64,000 nucleotides of DNA, from NCBI RefSeq assembly GCF_014645135.1, contig NZ_BMLH01000003.1, forward strand, positions 334,396 through 398,395, in the 5' to 3' direction. Below, in pieces: positions 37,041 to 46,404 of this stretch. The notes beneath the pieces are model-generated. The model had not been told where the DNA came from, made no database searches, and worked only from the letters and a program-made list of their open reading frames with translations. The stretch's first letter is position 1, and every line of letters starts with the position of its first letter. A program made the position numbers and the translations under genes. The stretch is from Rheinheimera tangshanensis. GTDB taxonomy: Bacteria; Pseudomonadota; Gammaproteobacteria; Enterobacterales; Alteromonadaceae.

Positions 37041-38441
37041 TTATTCGACTAAGCTGCCCCATAAATCGTATTCGTCAGCTTCTTCAATCACTACATCCAC
37101 CAGATCGCCCGGTTTTAATGAGGTTTCACCATTTAAATACACAGCGCCGTCAATTTCAGGAGCATCTGCGAAGCTGCGGCCTATGGCGCCTTCGTCATCC
37201 ACTTCATCAATTAACACTTTGATAGTACGGCCAATTTTGCTTTGTAAACGAGCGGCGCTGATACGCTGCTGAGTTTCCATAAAGCGGTGGTAACGCTCTT
37301 CTTTCACTTCTTCCGCAATTTGATCCGGCAAGTCGTTGGCTTTAGCACCTTCCACCGGGCTGTATTTAAAGCAACCAACACGGTCGAGCTGTGCTTCTTC
37401 TAACCAGTCTAATAATTCCTGGAACTCTTCTTCAGTTTCACCTGGGAAACCGACGATAAAAGTAGAACGAATGGTCAATTCAGGACAAATTTCGCGCCAT
37501 TTTTTGATGCGCTCCAGCACGCGGTCAGACTGGCCTGGGCGTTTCATCAGTTTTAAAATACGTGGGCTGGCATGCTGGAATGGAATATCCAGGTATGGCA
37601 ATAACTTACCTTGCGCCATTAATGGGATCACATCATCGACATGCGGGTACGGATAAACATAGTGCAAGCGAACCCAAATACCTAAATCGGCTAATGCTTC
37701 ACATAAAGATTGCATAGAGGTTTTGACTGGCTGGCCGTTCCAGAAGCCTGTGCGGTGTTTTACATCCACCCCATAAGCGCTGGTATCCTGAGAAATAATC
37801 AGCAGCTCTTTGACACCGGCTTTTTGCAGTCGTGCTGCTTCGTCCAGTACTTCGCCAATAGGACGGCTGACTAAATCACCACGCATCGAAGGAATAATGC
37901 AGAAAGTACAACGGTGGTTACAGCCTTCAGAAATTTTTAAGTAGGCGTAATGTTTGGGCGTTAACTTAATGCCGTGATCCGGTACCAGCTGAATAAATGG
38001 ATCGTATTTTGGCTTAGGCACAAAATCATGCACCTGCTTTAATACGTTTTCATAAGCATGTGGGCCAGTGATGCCTAATACATTTGGATGCACTTCACGG
38101 ATTTCATCTTCACGCGCGCCCAAACAGCCTGTCACTATCACTTTACCGTTTTCAGCCAACGCTTCGCCTATGGTATCTAAAGATTCCTGCACTGCGCTGT
38201 CGATAAAACCACAGGTGTTGACTATGACCAATTCGGCATCATCATAGCTTGGAACTATTTGATAACCTTCAGTTTTTAACTGAGTCAGGATGCGCTCTGA
38301 GTCCACCAGGTTTTTTGGGCAACCTAAGCTTACAAACCCAATTTTTGCGCCTGAGCCATTGGCTTGTGCCTGTGCGGTCAGACTTTTCACTGGCGTTTCC
38401 AGTGTGGTGGTTTGTGATGGGTCAAAGGTTTCGACTGTCAT
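37041..38441 (-). CDS. rimO: Ribosomal protein S12 methylthiotransferase RimO
   Basis: Radical-SAM enzyme that adds a methylthio group to an aspartate of ribosomal protein S12. About 466 residues. Order: N-terminal MTTase domain ([15 protein letters not shown]), radical-SAM centre [15 protein letters not shown] (CxxxCxxC), and C-terminal TRAM domain ending [10 protein letters not shown] start at 38441, where CAGGA lies about 7 bases upstream; the frame is open for 32 codons further, but that part is unlike the family. Monocistronic. Confidence 0.95.
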   Translation of the reverse strand: MTVETFDPSQTTTLETPVKSLTAQAQANGSGAKIGFVSLGCPKNLVDSERILTQLKTEGYQIVPSYDDAELVIVNTCGFIDSAVQESLDTIGEALAENGKVIVTGCLGAREDEIREVHPNVLGITGPHAYENVLKQVHDFVPKPKYDPFIQLVPDHGIKLTPKHYAYLKISEGCNHRCTFCIIPSMRGDLVSRPIGEVLDEAARLQKAGVKELLIISQDTSAYGVDVKHRTGFWNGQPVKTSMQSLCEALADLGIWVRLHYVYPYPHVDDVIPLMAQGKLLPYLDIPFQHASPRILKLMKRPGQSDRVLERIKKWREICPELTIRSTFIVGFPGETEEEFQELLDWLEEAQLDRVGCFKYSPVEGAKANDLPDQIAEEVKEERYHRFMETQQRISAARLQSKIGRTIKVLIDEVDDEGAIGRSFADAPEIDGAVYLNGETSLKPGDLVDVVIEEADEYDLWGSLVE

Positions 38442-38683
38442 GTAAATCCTGCAAAGTAAAATGGCCGGAAAAAAAGTGCGCGGATTATACCTGAATCGGT
38501 TAGAAGAAACAGTCTTTGCTGTATGAAAAATGTTCAATAGAGGGGCTTATCTTCGTATCCTGGAGTGGATCCAATTAAAGTCGCTTAAAAACCGCAAAAA
38601 TATACCTGATAGCTCTGTCAATCGACTGATCTTCGCTAATACTCTTGGCGTAGTTTACTTTTCGTTTAATTGGAGAACACTTG

Positions 38684-39685
38684 ATGATCAAAGCTTATGC
38701 TGCACATAAACCTCATTCACCTCTGTCGGTGATTGAGTATGATCCGGGCCCGTTGGGTCGTCAGGAGGTGGAAATTGACGTGGATTACTGTGGTATCTGT
38801 CACTCCGATTTATCAATGATCAATAACGAGTGGGGGATGTCGGCTTACCCTCTGGTCGCAGGCCACGAGGTTGTAGGGCGCGTCGCAGCTGTAGGTTCTG
38901 ATGTCAGTCACCTTAAAACAGGTCAGGTAGTCGGGTTGGGCTGGCATTCGGGTTACTGTCATCACTGCAGCAGCTGTGGTAGTGGCGATCATAACTTATG
39001 TGCTACAGCACAAGGCACCATAGTCGGCCGTCATGGTGGTTTTGCTGATAAAGTGCGGGCTAACGCCGCCAGCGTGGTGGCTTTACCCGAAGGGATGGAT
39101 GCAAAAACAGCGGGTCCACTGTTTTGTGGTGGTATTACCGTATTTAACCCACTGGTGCAATTTGATATCAAACCCACTGATAAAGTGGCGGTGGTGGGTA
39201 TAGGTGGCTTAGGCCATATAGCGCTGCAGTTTTTACGGGCTTTTGGTTGTGAAGTTACGGCTTTTACCTCCAGCGAGAGCAAAACGGCCGAAGCGAAAGA
39301 GCTAGGTGCCCATCATTGTATTAACTCCAGAAATGCAGACGAAATAGCCGCAGCGGCAGGGCGTTTCGACTTTATTTTAACCACTGTCAATGTGAAGTTA
39401 GACTGGAACTTATATCTTTCCACCCTCAAACCTAAAGGCCGGCTGCATTTTGTTGGCGCCACCTTAGAGCCTTTGGATATCAATGTGTTTAGTCTGATTG
39501 GCGCACAGCGCTCTGTTTCAGGTTCGCCTGTTGGTAGTCCGGCGACTATCAAAAAGATGCTGGATTTTGCTGTACAACATAAGATCCAGCCTGTGGTGGA
39601 AATGTTCAAGTTTGACCAGATCAATGAGGCCATAGCTCATTTAGAAAGTGGTAAAGCGCGTTATCGTGTTGTATTGGAACGATAA
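38684..39685 (+). CDS. Zinc-dependent NAD(P) alcohol dehydrogenase, YahK/CAD-like
   Basis: Medium-chain dehydrogenase/reductase reducing aldehydes to alcohols. About 333 residues. Catalytic zinc ligands CGICHSD and GHEVVG, a structural zinc cluster in YCHHCSSCGSGDHNLC, and the Rossmann motif GIGGLGHIALQ near 175 are all present. GGAGA lies 7 bases before ATG 38684. Single gene. Aldehyde detoxification is the usual role for this subfamily. Confidence 0.9.
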   Translation: MIKAYAAHKPHSPLSVIEYDPGPLGRQEVEIDVDYCGICHSDLSMINNEWGMSAYPLVAGHEVVGRVAAVGSDVSHLKTGQVVGLGWHSGYCHHCSSCGSGDHNLCATAQGTIVGRHGGFADKVRANAASVVALPEGMDAKTAGPLFCGGITVFNPLVQFDIKPTDKVAVVGIGGLGHIALQFLRAFGCEVTAFTSSESKTAEAKELGAHHCINSRNADEIAAAAGRFDFILTTVNVKLDWNLYLSTLKPKGRLHFVGATLEPLDINVFSLIGAQRSVSGSPVGSPATIKKMLDFAVQHKIQPVVEMFKFDQINEAIAHLESGKARYRVVLER

Positions 39686-39704
39686 CCTTTTCAACGTCAG
39701 TTAC

Positions 39705-39728
39705 AGCGGGCACTGTTCAGTGCTCGCT
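39705..39728. terminator. Hairpin after the alcohol dehydrogenase gene
   Basis: AGCGGGCACTG-TT-CAGTGCTCGCT: 11-base arms with one mismatch, 20 bases past the stop. No T run follows, so termination is likely but not certain. Confidence 0.5.
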
Positions 39729-39833
39729 GCTTCATGTCAGGCTGTTGTTGTGCTTTGTTACAAAACTACCACTTGTTTTTGTGCCGACTAGCGTACTATC
39801 AATAAATAGATGCAAGAATTTATTGAGGATGTT

Positions 39834-41171
39834 ATGCAATCAGAGTCACGTATTCAGCAATTACAACAGGAATTCAAACGCACAGATTCAGTTACACCTG
39901 GCCTGGATCCTGCCCTGACCAAACATCAGAAAATGGCATTAAACCCCTTCCGCTTTTTACGCGGCAGTTCCGGGCTGTTTTATGCGGATATCAAAAATTC
40001 AGTACTGAAGTTGCCTGAGCTATTAACGACGAAAATCCCGCTGACCACAGTAGTAGGGGATTGTCATTTATCCAACTTCGGTTTTTTTACCGAAGAAGGC
40101 TCGTCCGGGGACAGAGTGATTTTTGCCCCCAACGATTTTGATGATGCCTGTGTTGGTCATGCGGTTTGGGATTGGAGTCGTTATGCGGTGAGTATTTTAT
40201 TGGCTGCGGAGTACTGCCAGGGTTTAAAGCAGCAACGTTATGCCAATGACAACAAGCTGGAGCTGGATACTCTGCAGGTGGTGTCTGCCAAAGATGCTGT
40301 GCAAGCAGTGCGCGCCTTTTTGCTGGCCTATACAGCTCAATGTCAGGCTATTTTGGAAGAGCCAGAATTAAGGTATTCAGTACTGGACGATTTTCCGAAA
40401 AATCATGTACTTAAACCTGTGTTAAAAAAAGCAATTAAACGCTCAGCCAAAGGTGAAGACTTTTTACGTAAAAGTACCTTAGCCAAAAGTGTTGACCTGT
40501 CGGCCCGGCCTCTTTGCTTTAAACAGGACTCTGCGAAATTCATCCGCTTACCATCCGAGCTCTACAACGAGGTGGAGTCTGGCTTCCGGCCTTATGTCAG
40601 CGACGATATTTTGGATATAGTGACCCGCCAGGGTGCTGGCACTGGCTCGTTGAATATGCAGCGCTATTATTTGTTGGTTGGGCCAAAACATATCCATTCA
40701 GAACAAGACTTAGCGCTGTGCCATGTGGTCGAGGCCAAACAACAACGTGACGCTGCACCTTTGTACTTCTTCCCTGATTTAAGTCCGGTCAACCGTTTAA
40801 ATGCGGCCCATTTAACGGTGGATTGTCAGAGATTAATGCAACGCCGGCCAGATCTGGTGTTGGATGAACATTACTGGAATGGTGCTCATTATTTGGTGCG
40901 TTCGCTGCATCACGCCAATGTGGATGTCGATCCGGAAGATGTCTGTTTTGCTGAAAAAGCGCCAGGCGAAGAACTGGCCGAGTATGCCGAGGCCTGTGGA
41001 CGAACTTTGGCCTTAGCACACAGCAGAGGCGACAGACGCTCATTCCGCTTTGAACAAGCCGTAGTGAAGTACTTACCTAAAGCGACAGATGCATTAGTGC
41101 AGGCTTGCGTGGACTACGCAGAGCAGCAAAAAACAGACTGTGAGTTACTGGCGGGACTATTAAGCAGCTAA
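39834..41171 (+). CDS. DUF2252 family protein
   Basis: About 445 residues, cytoplasmic. Recognised by KMALNPFRFLRGSSGLFYAD near the N-terminus, VVGDCHLSNFGFF and FAPNDFDDACVGHAVWDWSR (HxxN and DFD motifs like those of protein-kinase-fold phosphotransferases). The activity of the family is not established. ATG 39834 is preferred because GAGG lies 6 bases upstream; ATG 39810 lacks one. Convergent with the iron permease gene, with a long palindrome between the stops. Confidence 0.85.
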   Translation: MQSESRIQQLQQEFKRTDSVTPGLDPALTKHQKMALNPFRFLRGSSGLFYADIKNSVLKLPELLTTKIPLTTVVGDCHLSNFGFFTEEGSSGDRVIFAPNDFDDACVGHAVWDWSRYAVSILLAAEYCQGLKQQRYANDNKLELDTLQVVSAKDAVQAVRAFLLAYTAQCQAILEEPELRYSVLDDFPKNHVLKPVLKKAIKRSAKGEDFLRKSTLAKSVDLSARPLCFKQDSAKFIRLPSELYNEVESGFRPYVSDDILDIVTRQGAGTGSLNMQRYYLLVGPKHIHSEQDLALCHVVEAKQQRDAAPLYFFPDLSPVNRLNAAHLTVDCQRLMQRRPDLVLDEHYWNGAHYLVRSLHHANVDVDPEDVCFAEKAPGEELAEYAEACGRTLALAHSRGDRRSFRFEQAVVKYLPKATDALVQACVDYAEQQKTDCELLAGLLSS

Positions 41172-41176
41172 CTATG

Positions 41177-41231
41177 AAAATGGGGTCAGATCACATTGTT
41201 AACAGTTAACAATGTGATCTGACCCCATTTT
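41177..41231. repeat. 55-base near-perfect palindrome with GGGGTCAGATC ends
   Basis: 27-base perfect arms (41177-41203 and 41205-41231) around one unpaired base. The outer part reads AAAATGGGGTCAGATC and the core TTGTTAAC-A-GTTAACAA. It starts 6 bases after the DUF2252 stop and ends 5 bases before the convergent stop, so it can act as a bidirectional terminator. The GGGGTCAG end sequence is shared with the element at 31816 and is of the type associated with REP/RAYT-like elements. Confidence 0.85.
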
Positions 41232-41235
41232 TAGT

Positions 41236-43083
41236 TTAACCTTTGCGGCTACGAACCAAATACACCAAAGCTATCAGCACTAAAACTGACTGTAAAATTA
41301 CACCCTGAGTATTAGGGTAGAAACCTAACCAGCTAATAGTAGGCAGGTTCAACTGACTAACTGATAAAGTACCAGCCTCCTGCAATGCAGCAATACCTTT
41401 GCCCGCCATGACGATGGCCAGAACCAGCATCAGCAAAGCAGTGCTGCCAAAGAAGGTTTTCAGTGGTAACTTCAGCGCGAACTTAAACACTGCCAGACCT
41501 AAAATAGCCAGCAGCACTAAAGCTGAAGCTATACCAGCGATAAAGCTTTGCTGTGCCTGTTCTCCGCCCTGCAACCACAAGGCCTGATAAAACAGAATAG
41601 TTTCAAAGGCTTCACGGTAAACCGCTAAAAATACCACCAAACCTAAACCAAAATAAGCACCGCCTGATACGGCATTTTGTACTTTATGCTGGATAAAGTT
41701 ACTCCACTCTTTGGCGCTGGTTTTGCTGTGCATCCAGAATCCCATGTAGAACAAAATAGCAGCTGCGATCAGTGCGGTATAACCCTCGGTCAGTTCACGG
41801 GATGCACCTGAGATATCAATCACAAAACTGGAAATAAACCAGGTCACAACACCTAATGCCAAAGCACCCACCCAGCCAATGTGCACAGTGTGGCGCAATG
41901 CGGGTTTATCGGTTTTTACCGCGACGCTGTAAATAGCAGCTACCACCAATAACGCTTCTAAACCTTCACGTAATAAAATCAGCAGCGCAGCCAAAAATAC
42001 ACTCATGCCACTCAATTGTGTTTCTGATAACTCAGCCTGAGCTTGTTTTAACAGGCTTTGAATTTCGGCAATACGAGGTGCCACAACATCTTTTTGCGCC
42101 GGGTCTTTCAGGAGTTGGCGCAGGCCCATCATGGCGTGTTCAATCTGGTCACGCAGCTCAACATTGACTGTCCCCAATGGGTTTTCGACCAGTTCAAAAC
42201 CATCCAGATAAGCTGACACAGCTTGGTCATAAGCTGCTTGTGGATTTTGGCTGTATAAATCAGCAGAGAGTTGTAATTTCTGCTGCGCTATCACTAGCGG
42301 ATCTTTACTTTGGGCCTGGAAAAAACGCTCTGGCTGGCTTCTGAACAGGCTCATCAGCTCTGCGCCAAAGTCAGGGTAGAGTTTGATCACATCCTTTGGA
42401 GTCGCGGTCAGTAAATCTTTTACTGCACCGCTTTCAATCATGGCCTCTGGTACTTTAGTGGTATCTAAACCTTTTCCCGCTATATGACCGACATAAAACG
42501 CCAGATCCCAGCGGCTTTGTTCATCCAGATGAGCGAAGGATGCCATGCCGGTGTCCGCTACACCTAAAGTAATGGTATTAAACAAACCATAAGCACTGCG
42601 GGCCTGATAACGTTCTACTTCATGAAAGTTAGTAGGGGCAGGGTCCATCTGAGCGCCAGCTACGCCATCACCCATAGCTGTTGCGCCATGACAAGCGGCA
42701 CAGTTGGTGGCAAACAAGGCTTCACCGCGTTTTAAATCCGGGCTTTGTTTAGGCAAAGGAATGGAGGGCATGGCCGCAATGACGCTTTGACGCATCAGGG
42801 CAGTTAAGGCCTGAATATCTTTTTCTGCTGCTTTATCAGCAATGAGTTGTTTTAACTGAGCAGATTGTTGCTGCAATGCTTCGGGGGCTGTGGCAACTTC
42901 TTCTGCTATTAAAGATGAGAACTCCTGCATTTCACCGTATTCAGCTTCGCTGACGATCTTGCCATCTACCACTGCCGCGCTGTAGTCAGCACCAATATAT
43001 TCAATGTATTGGATCAGTTTATCCGAAGCGAGTGCTGGAAAAGCCAACAAGGCTATCCAGACCAAAACTACACGAAGTGCCAT
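41236..43083 (-). CDS. Cytochrome c-FTR1 fusion iron permease
   Basis: High-affinity iron uptake permease. A signal peptide (LVWIALLAFPALAS) leads into a periplasmic part with a cytochrome c domain: haem motif C128-A-A-C131-H132. After a helical linker (about 260-350), the FTR1 membrane domain carries two iron-binding motifs, REGLE (372-376) and REAFE (490-494), in separate segments. 615 residues fits the cytochrome c/FTR1 family. The built-in haem domain suggests that iron oxidation state is handled by the same chain. A Fur-like box lies 26 bases upstream of the start. Single gene. Confidence 0.92.
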   Translation of the reverse strand: MALRVVLVWIALLAFPALASDKLIQYIEYIGADYSAAVVDGKIVSEAEYGEMQEFSSLIAEEVATAPEALQQQSAQLKQLIADKAAEKDIQALTALMRQSVIAAMPSIPLPKQSPDLKRGEALFATNCAACHGATAMGDGVAGAQMDPAPTNFHEVERYQARSAYGLFNTITLGVADTGMASFAHLDEQSRWDLAFYVGHIAGKGLDTTKVPEAMIESGAVKDLLTATPKDVIKLYPDFGAELMSLFRSQPERFFQAQSKDPLVIAQQKLQLSADLYSQNPQAAYDQAVSAYLDGFELVENPLGTVNVELRDQIEHAMMGLRQLLKDPAQKDVVAPRIAEIQSLLKQAQAELSETQLSGMSVFLAALLILLREGLEALLVVAAIYSVAVKTDKPALRHTVHIGWVGALALGVVTWFISSFVIDISGASRELTEGYTALIAAAILFYMGFWMHSKTSAKEWSNFIQHKVQNAVSGGAYFGLGLVVFLAVYREAFETILFYQALWLQGGEQAQQSFIAGIASALVLLAILGLAVFKFALKLPLKTFFGSTALLMLVLAIVMAGKGIAALQEAGTLSVSQLNLPTISWLGFYPNTQGVILQSVLVLIALVYLVRSRKG

Positions 43084-43108
43084 AATTCACCTATATTTAT
43101 CGCTTTAA

Positions 43109-43123
43109 CAAGAATTATTCTCA
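43109..43123. promoter_or_regulatory. Probable Fur box upstream of the iron permease
   Basis: On the minus strand TGAGAAT-A-ATTCTTG, within TATAATGAGAATAATTCTTG, matches the 7-1-7 Fur pattern TGATAAT-n-ATTATCA with a few differences. Placed 26-40 bases before the permease start codon, where repression by Fur-Fe would be expected. Confidence 0.65.
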
Positions 43124-43191
43124 TTATACGGAAGCTGAAGGATGAAACCTAGTCTCTTCTGTTTTTTCTGTAAAACTTTGCGATAAATACC

Positions 43192-43223
43192 AAAAAAAGG
43201 GGCGCTGAGAAGACTCAGGCCCC
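43192..43223 (-). terminator. Terminator of the TonB-dependent receptor gene
   Basis: On the minus strand GGGGC-CTGAG-TCTT-CTCAG-C-GCCCC followed by TTTTTTT; one bulged base. 25 bases after the receptor stop. Confidence 0.85.
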
Positions 43224-43247
43224 AACTTCATCCAGGTAGAAGAAAGC

Positions 43248-45842
43248 TTAGAATTTTACTGAATAACGTAACGTCCAGTTGCGGCCTAACCAGTCGTGGA
43301 CTGAGCTGGCGTAGCCGTTAGTAGGTGAAGATGCGTAAGGCGGTTCTTTGTCCGTCAGGTTGCGGATGCTCAGCAGCAGGCTTTGATTGGCGCTGATGTC
43401 ATAACCCAGACTGGCGTTGTACGTCAGCCACGAGTCCACTGTCTCGTTATCAAACTTAAAGTCGCCATCGCCTAAGGAGCTGATGTAATGGGCGCCTAAA
43501 CTGGCATTCCAGTTTTCAAGACGCCATTCAGTACCCGCATCGGCAACGAATTCAGGGCGGGCAATTTCTGAAGCTCCGCTGAGTTTGCCCAATAAATCTT
43601 CAGCCGGGCTGTCCTGCGTGATCTGGCGCTCGTACGACAAAGTGCGGGTACCGGCCAGGTTGAACTTGAATTCACCGGCATTGCTGGTTGTCAGCTTATA
43701 GTTCAGTTTAAAGTCAACGCCATCGGTTTCCTGGCTACCAACGTTAAAGAAGCCGGTGCGCAGGAAGACTAAATCATTGCCGCCATCTATCACACAACCA
43801 AACTCGCCATTTAAATCAGCTTCGTTGCTGACCACTGGTGCTGTGCCTGCGACACAAGCACGTAAGGTGGTATTAGCATCCACATCAACTATATCTTCGT
43901 GAGTGTATTTCCAGTAGTCGATGGTGAACTGTAAGTCTTCTGTCAGATTCCATGACGCGCCAATATTGATCGCCTCTGAACTCTCGGCGTCCAGATTTTT
44001 ATTACCTAAGGTTTCCTGGTCAAATTCCAGTTCACCTGAAGTGGCACCAAAGTCGCCACAAAGTGCGTCGAAAGGTTGATTTGTGCCACAGTCAATGTAG
44101 TTGGCTGTTAACGAAGTACCAGCACCCAGTTGTGATAGTGAAGGTGCACGGAAACCTGTGCTCCAGGAGCTACGTAAAATCAGGTCATCACTCAGGCGGT
44201 AACGCAAAGATAATTTAGGATTGATGTCGCCGCCAAAATCGCTGTAGTGGTCATAGCGTAACGCAGCAATGGCATCGAGTTTGTCGGTCAGCGGAATATT
44301 AAGCTCATTATAAAACGCATACTGAGTCCGATCTGCAGCGGCGTCACTGGCTCCCAGTGCAAAAATACCGCCACTTTGGGCCACTTCTGCTGGATTATCA
44401 GAGATCTCCTCGCCACGGAATTCACCGCCAAATACAGCGCTGATATCTGCAAATAAAGTACCAGAGAAATTAAAGTCGACAGAGTAGACGTCAGATTCAC
44501 CGAGCCGAGGCGCGATTTCACGTAAACCAGCAATGACTGAGTCTGAATTATCGCGGCCTAAATTAAATGGATTAAAGCTGCCATCTGCCAGTGCATCGGC
44601 CACTTTATCTATACCCATATACCCTGAAACATGGGTAATTTCGTTATCCGTTTTGCCATAGGTGGCTGCAGTTTCCCATGACCACTCGCCTAACTCGCCC
44701 CGTAAACCTGCTAATAACCGGTAGCTTTGACTATCGTAGTCCTGAATACGGCGCTCAGGAAAACGTGAGCGGATACGGATTTGATTGACGTCACCATCTT
44801 CAGCATCAATGGCCTGTGCCCATGCAGGCACAAAGCTGGCATCACCATCAACCCGCACATCAAAAGCTGCGGCAGAATCGTACGCTGAGCCAGTATTTTG
44901 TTGCAGCATGGCTTCAGCAAAGAACTCCCGTTCATTCCCTAAACGATAGGTATGGTTGATGGTTGCACCAACGGCCTTGCTGTCCGGCTGAATCGCACGT
45001 TCGCTGACATAATCATAACGACAGCGAGTCCCGCCGTTGCTGGTTGCGCTGCCACACCAAGGCTCAGCGTAATCGTTGCCATCTATACTAACGCGGGTAG
45101 AGGAGGTAAAAGTGACGTCGATTGGGCGATCGGTATTGAACAAAGCGTTTTTGTCAAAGTAGTCGATCACTACCGTGGTATTGCTGTTGTCTGTACTAAA
45201 ACCACCTGTGTAGGTCAGATTGTACTTACTGAAGTCTCCGTTTGCCGTATCGTCACCGTAAGAGGCGCTAAGTTCGTGACCCTCGTAGTCTTTGCGCAGG
45301 ATGAAGTTAATCACGCCGGCTATTGCGTCTGAACCATAGACAGAGGATGCACCGTCCGTCAGAATTTCAACACGCTCCAATGCAGACATCGGAATGGCAT
45401 TGACGTTAACAAAAGAATCAAAGCCGTTAGTAAACGAATCCACAGCAACCCGGCGGCCATTGACCAGCACTAAAGTAGAACTTGAACCTAAACCGCGTAA
45501 GCTAACGCCGGCTGCCCCTGCGGGTGTGCCGTCATTGCCGGCTACGCCACCGTTTTCTGTAAAAGTACCGGCACTGGAGGCCTGTGGCAGGTCCCGTAAA
45601 AAAGCACTGACGCTGTCATAGCCTTTTTTCGCTAAATCGTCCCGGCTGAAAATTTGCAGCGGGTTTGCACCTTCCATATCCACGCCTTTGAGGCGTGAGC
45701 CTGTAACTTCAATTTTTTCTATTGTCGCTTCGTCTTGCTCTGTTGCTTCAGCCTGTTGCGCATAAACCTGTTGTGAGCCAAACAAGGCAAACAGTGTGGC
45801 CATACCTACTTTACTGAGCTTCATTTTTTTATGCTGTGACAT
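43248..45842 (-). CDS. TonB-dependent outer-membrane receptor
   Basis: About 864 residues. Signal peptide ends near VYAQQ; the TonB box region IEKIEVTGSRLK follows, then the plug domain (SRDDLAKKGYDSVSAFLRDL, GVSLRGLGSSSTLVLVNGRR, VEILTDGASSVYGSDAIAGV) and a 22-strand barrel ending in aromatic WTLRYSVKF. This is the sub-type common in Alteromonadales for sugar or peptide uptake. Substrate unknown. I start at 45842, preceded by AGAGGAAA; 12 more codons are open upstream. It sits near the iron permease, but the gap lacks a clear Fur box, so an iron role is unproven. Confidence 0.92.
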   Translation of the reverse strand: MSQHKKMKLSKVGMATLFALFGSQQVYAQQAEATEQDEATIEKIEVTGSRLKGVDMEGANPLQIFSRDDLAKKGYDSVSAFLRDLPQASSAGTFTENGGVAGNDGTPAGAAGVSLRGLGSSSTLVLVNGRRVAVDSFTNGFDSFVNVNAIPMSALERVEILTDGASSVYGSDAIAGVINFILRKDYEGHELSASYGDDTANGDFSKYNLTYTGGFSTDNSNTTVVIDYFDKNALFNTDRPIDVTFTSSTRVSIDGNDYAEPWCGSATSNGGTRCRYDYVSERAIQPDSKAVGATINHTYRLGNEREFFAEAMLQQNTGSAYDSAAAFDVRVDGDASFVPAWAQAIDAEDGDVNQIRIRSRFPERRIQDYDSQSYRLLAGLRGELGEWSWETAATYGKTDNEITHVSGYMGIDKVADALADGSFNPFNLGRDNSDSVIAGLREIAPRLGESDVYSVDFNFSGTLFADISAVFGGEFRGEEISDNPAEVAQSGGIFALGASDAAADRTQYAFYNELNIPLTDKLDAIAALRYDHYSDFGGDINPKLSLRYRLSDDLILRSSWSTGFRAPSLSQLGAGTSLTANYIDCGTNQPFDALCGDFGATSGELEFDQETLGNKNLDAESSEAINIGASWNLTEDLQFTIDYWKYTHEDIVDVDANTTLRACVAGTAPVVSNEADLNGEFGCVIDGGNDLVFLRTGFFNVGSQETDGVDFKLNYKLTTSNAGEFKFNLAGTRTLSYERQITQDSPAEDLLGKLSGASEIARPEFVADAGTEWRLENWNASLGAHYISSLGDGDFKFDNETVDSWLTYNASLGYDISANQSLLLSIRNLTDKEPPYASSPTNGYASSVHDWLGRNWTLRYSVKF

Positions 45843-46404
45843 GATGTTTCCTCTGGTGTCGTTGTTGCCTGATGGCAATCTGTTTTTTCGAACTTAAAAA
45901 GGACGTGCCAAAGCGAGAAGCGCAGCAAAAGATGCAGCAACAACCATCAGACGAGTCAATGCCTGAAAAATGTTGTCAGAGAGCAAATAGGTGTAATGTC
46001 AGATGTAGTTTTTAAAACACAGACAAACAGAACACACTTCTGGCTATGGCAGAAGCTGTTCTAATTATTGAACCACTCGGAGAGGTAATAGGTAGAGCAG
46101 TAGTAGCTGTTTGGGTTTGCAGCACAACGTTGCATTTTGCTCTCCTATTTATTGAGTGGTATTGGCATGAATCAAAATTGTCTGATCCTGCTAGTGATGT
46201 CAAGTGCTTTTTTTAAGCAATCTGCGCTGACATGGTTTTGCACCTTTTAAGGGCAAAATTTGTCTCTGTTTTACATTTTTGTTGTAAATGGCATGTGATA
46301 TTTGTCGCTCATCTGACCAGATTGGCCTTTTTCTCTCTTGCTGACTTGACAGTATTTTTTTTCAAACGTACATTTCAAACAAGTGTTTTAATTTAGTCAG
46401 GGTT
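45843..46404. other. 562-base regulatory gap between divergent TonB receptor and TetR genes
   Basis: No supported gene. The right end holds a promoter and operator for the TetR gene (listed separately). The left 300 bases presumably hold the receptor promoter, but I could not pick it out. Confidence 0.5.
46346..46392 (+). promoter_or_regulatory. Promoter with PsrA-like operator upstream of the TetR-fadE operon
   Basis: TTGACA (46346-46351), 17-base spacer, TACATT (46369-46374). Overlapping its downstream side is ATTTCAAAC-AAGT-GTTTTAAT (46372-46392), an inverted repeat fitting the PsrA consensus (C/G)AAAC-N2-4-GTTT(G/C) apart from the last base. A second TTCAAAC lies at 46361. Placement suggests autorepression relieved by long-chain fatty acids. 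Confidence 0.6.

Noticed and set aside
46012..46203. 63-codon frame in the TonB receptor/TetR gap
   Set aside because: No start signal; lies in a regulatory region.
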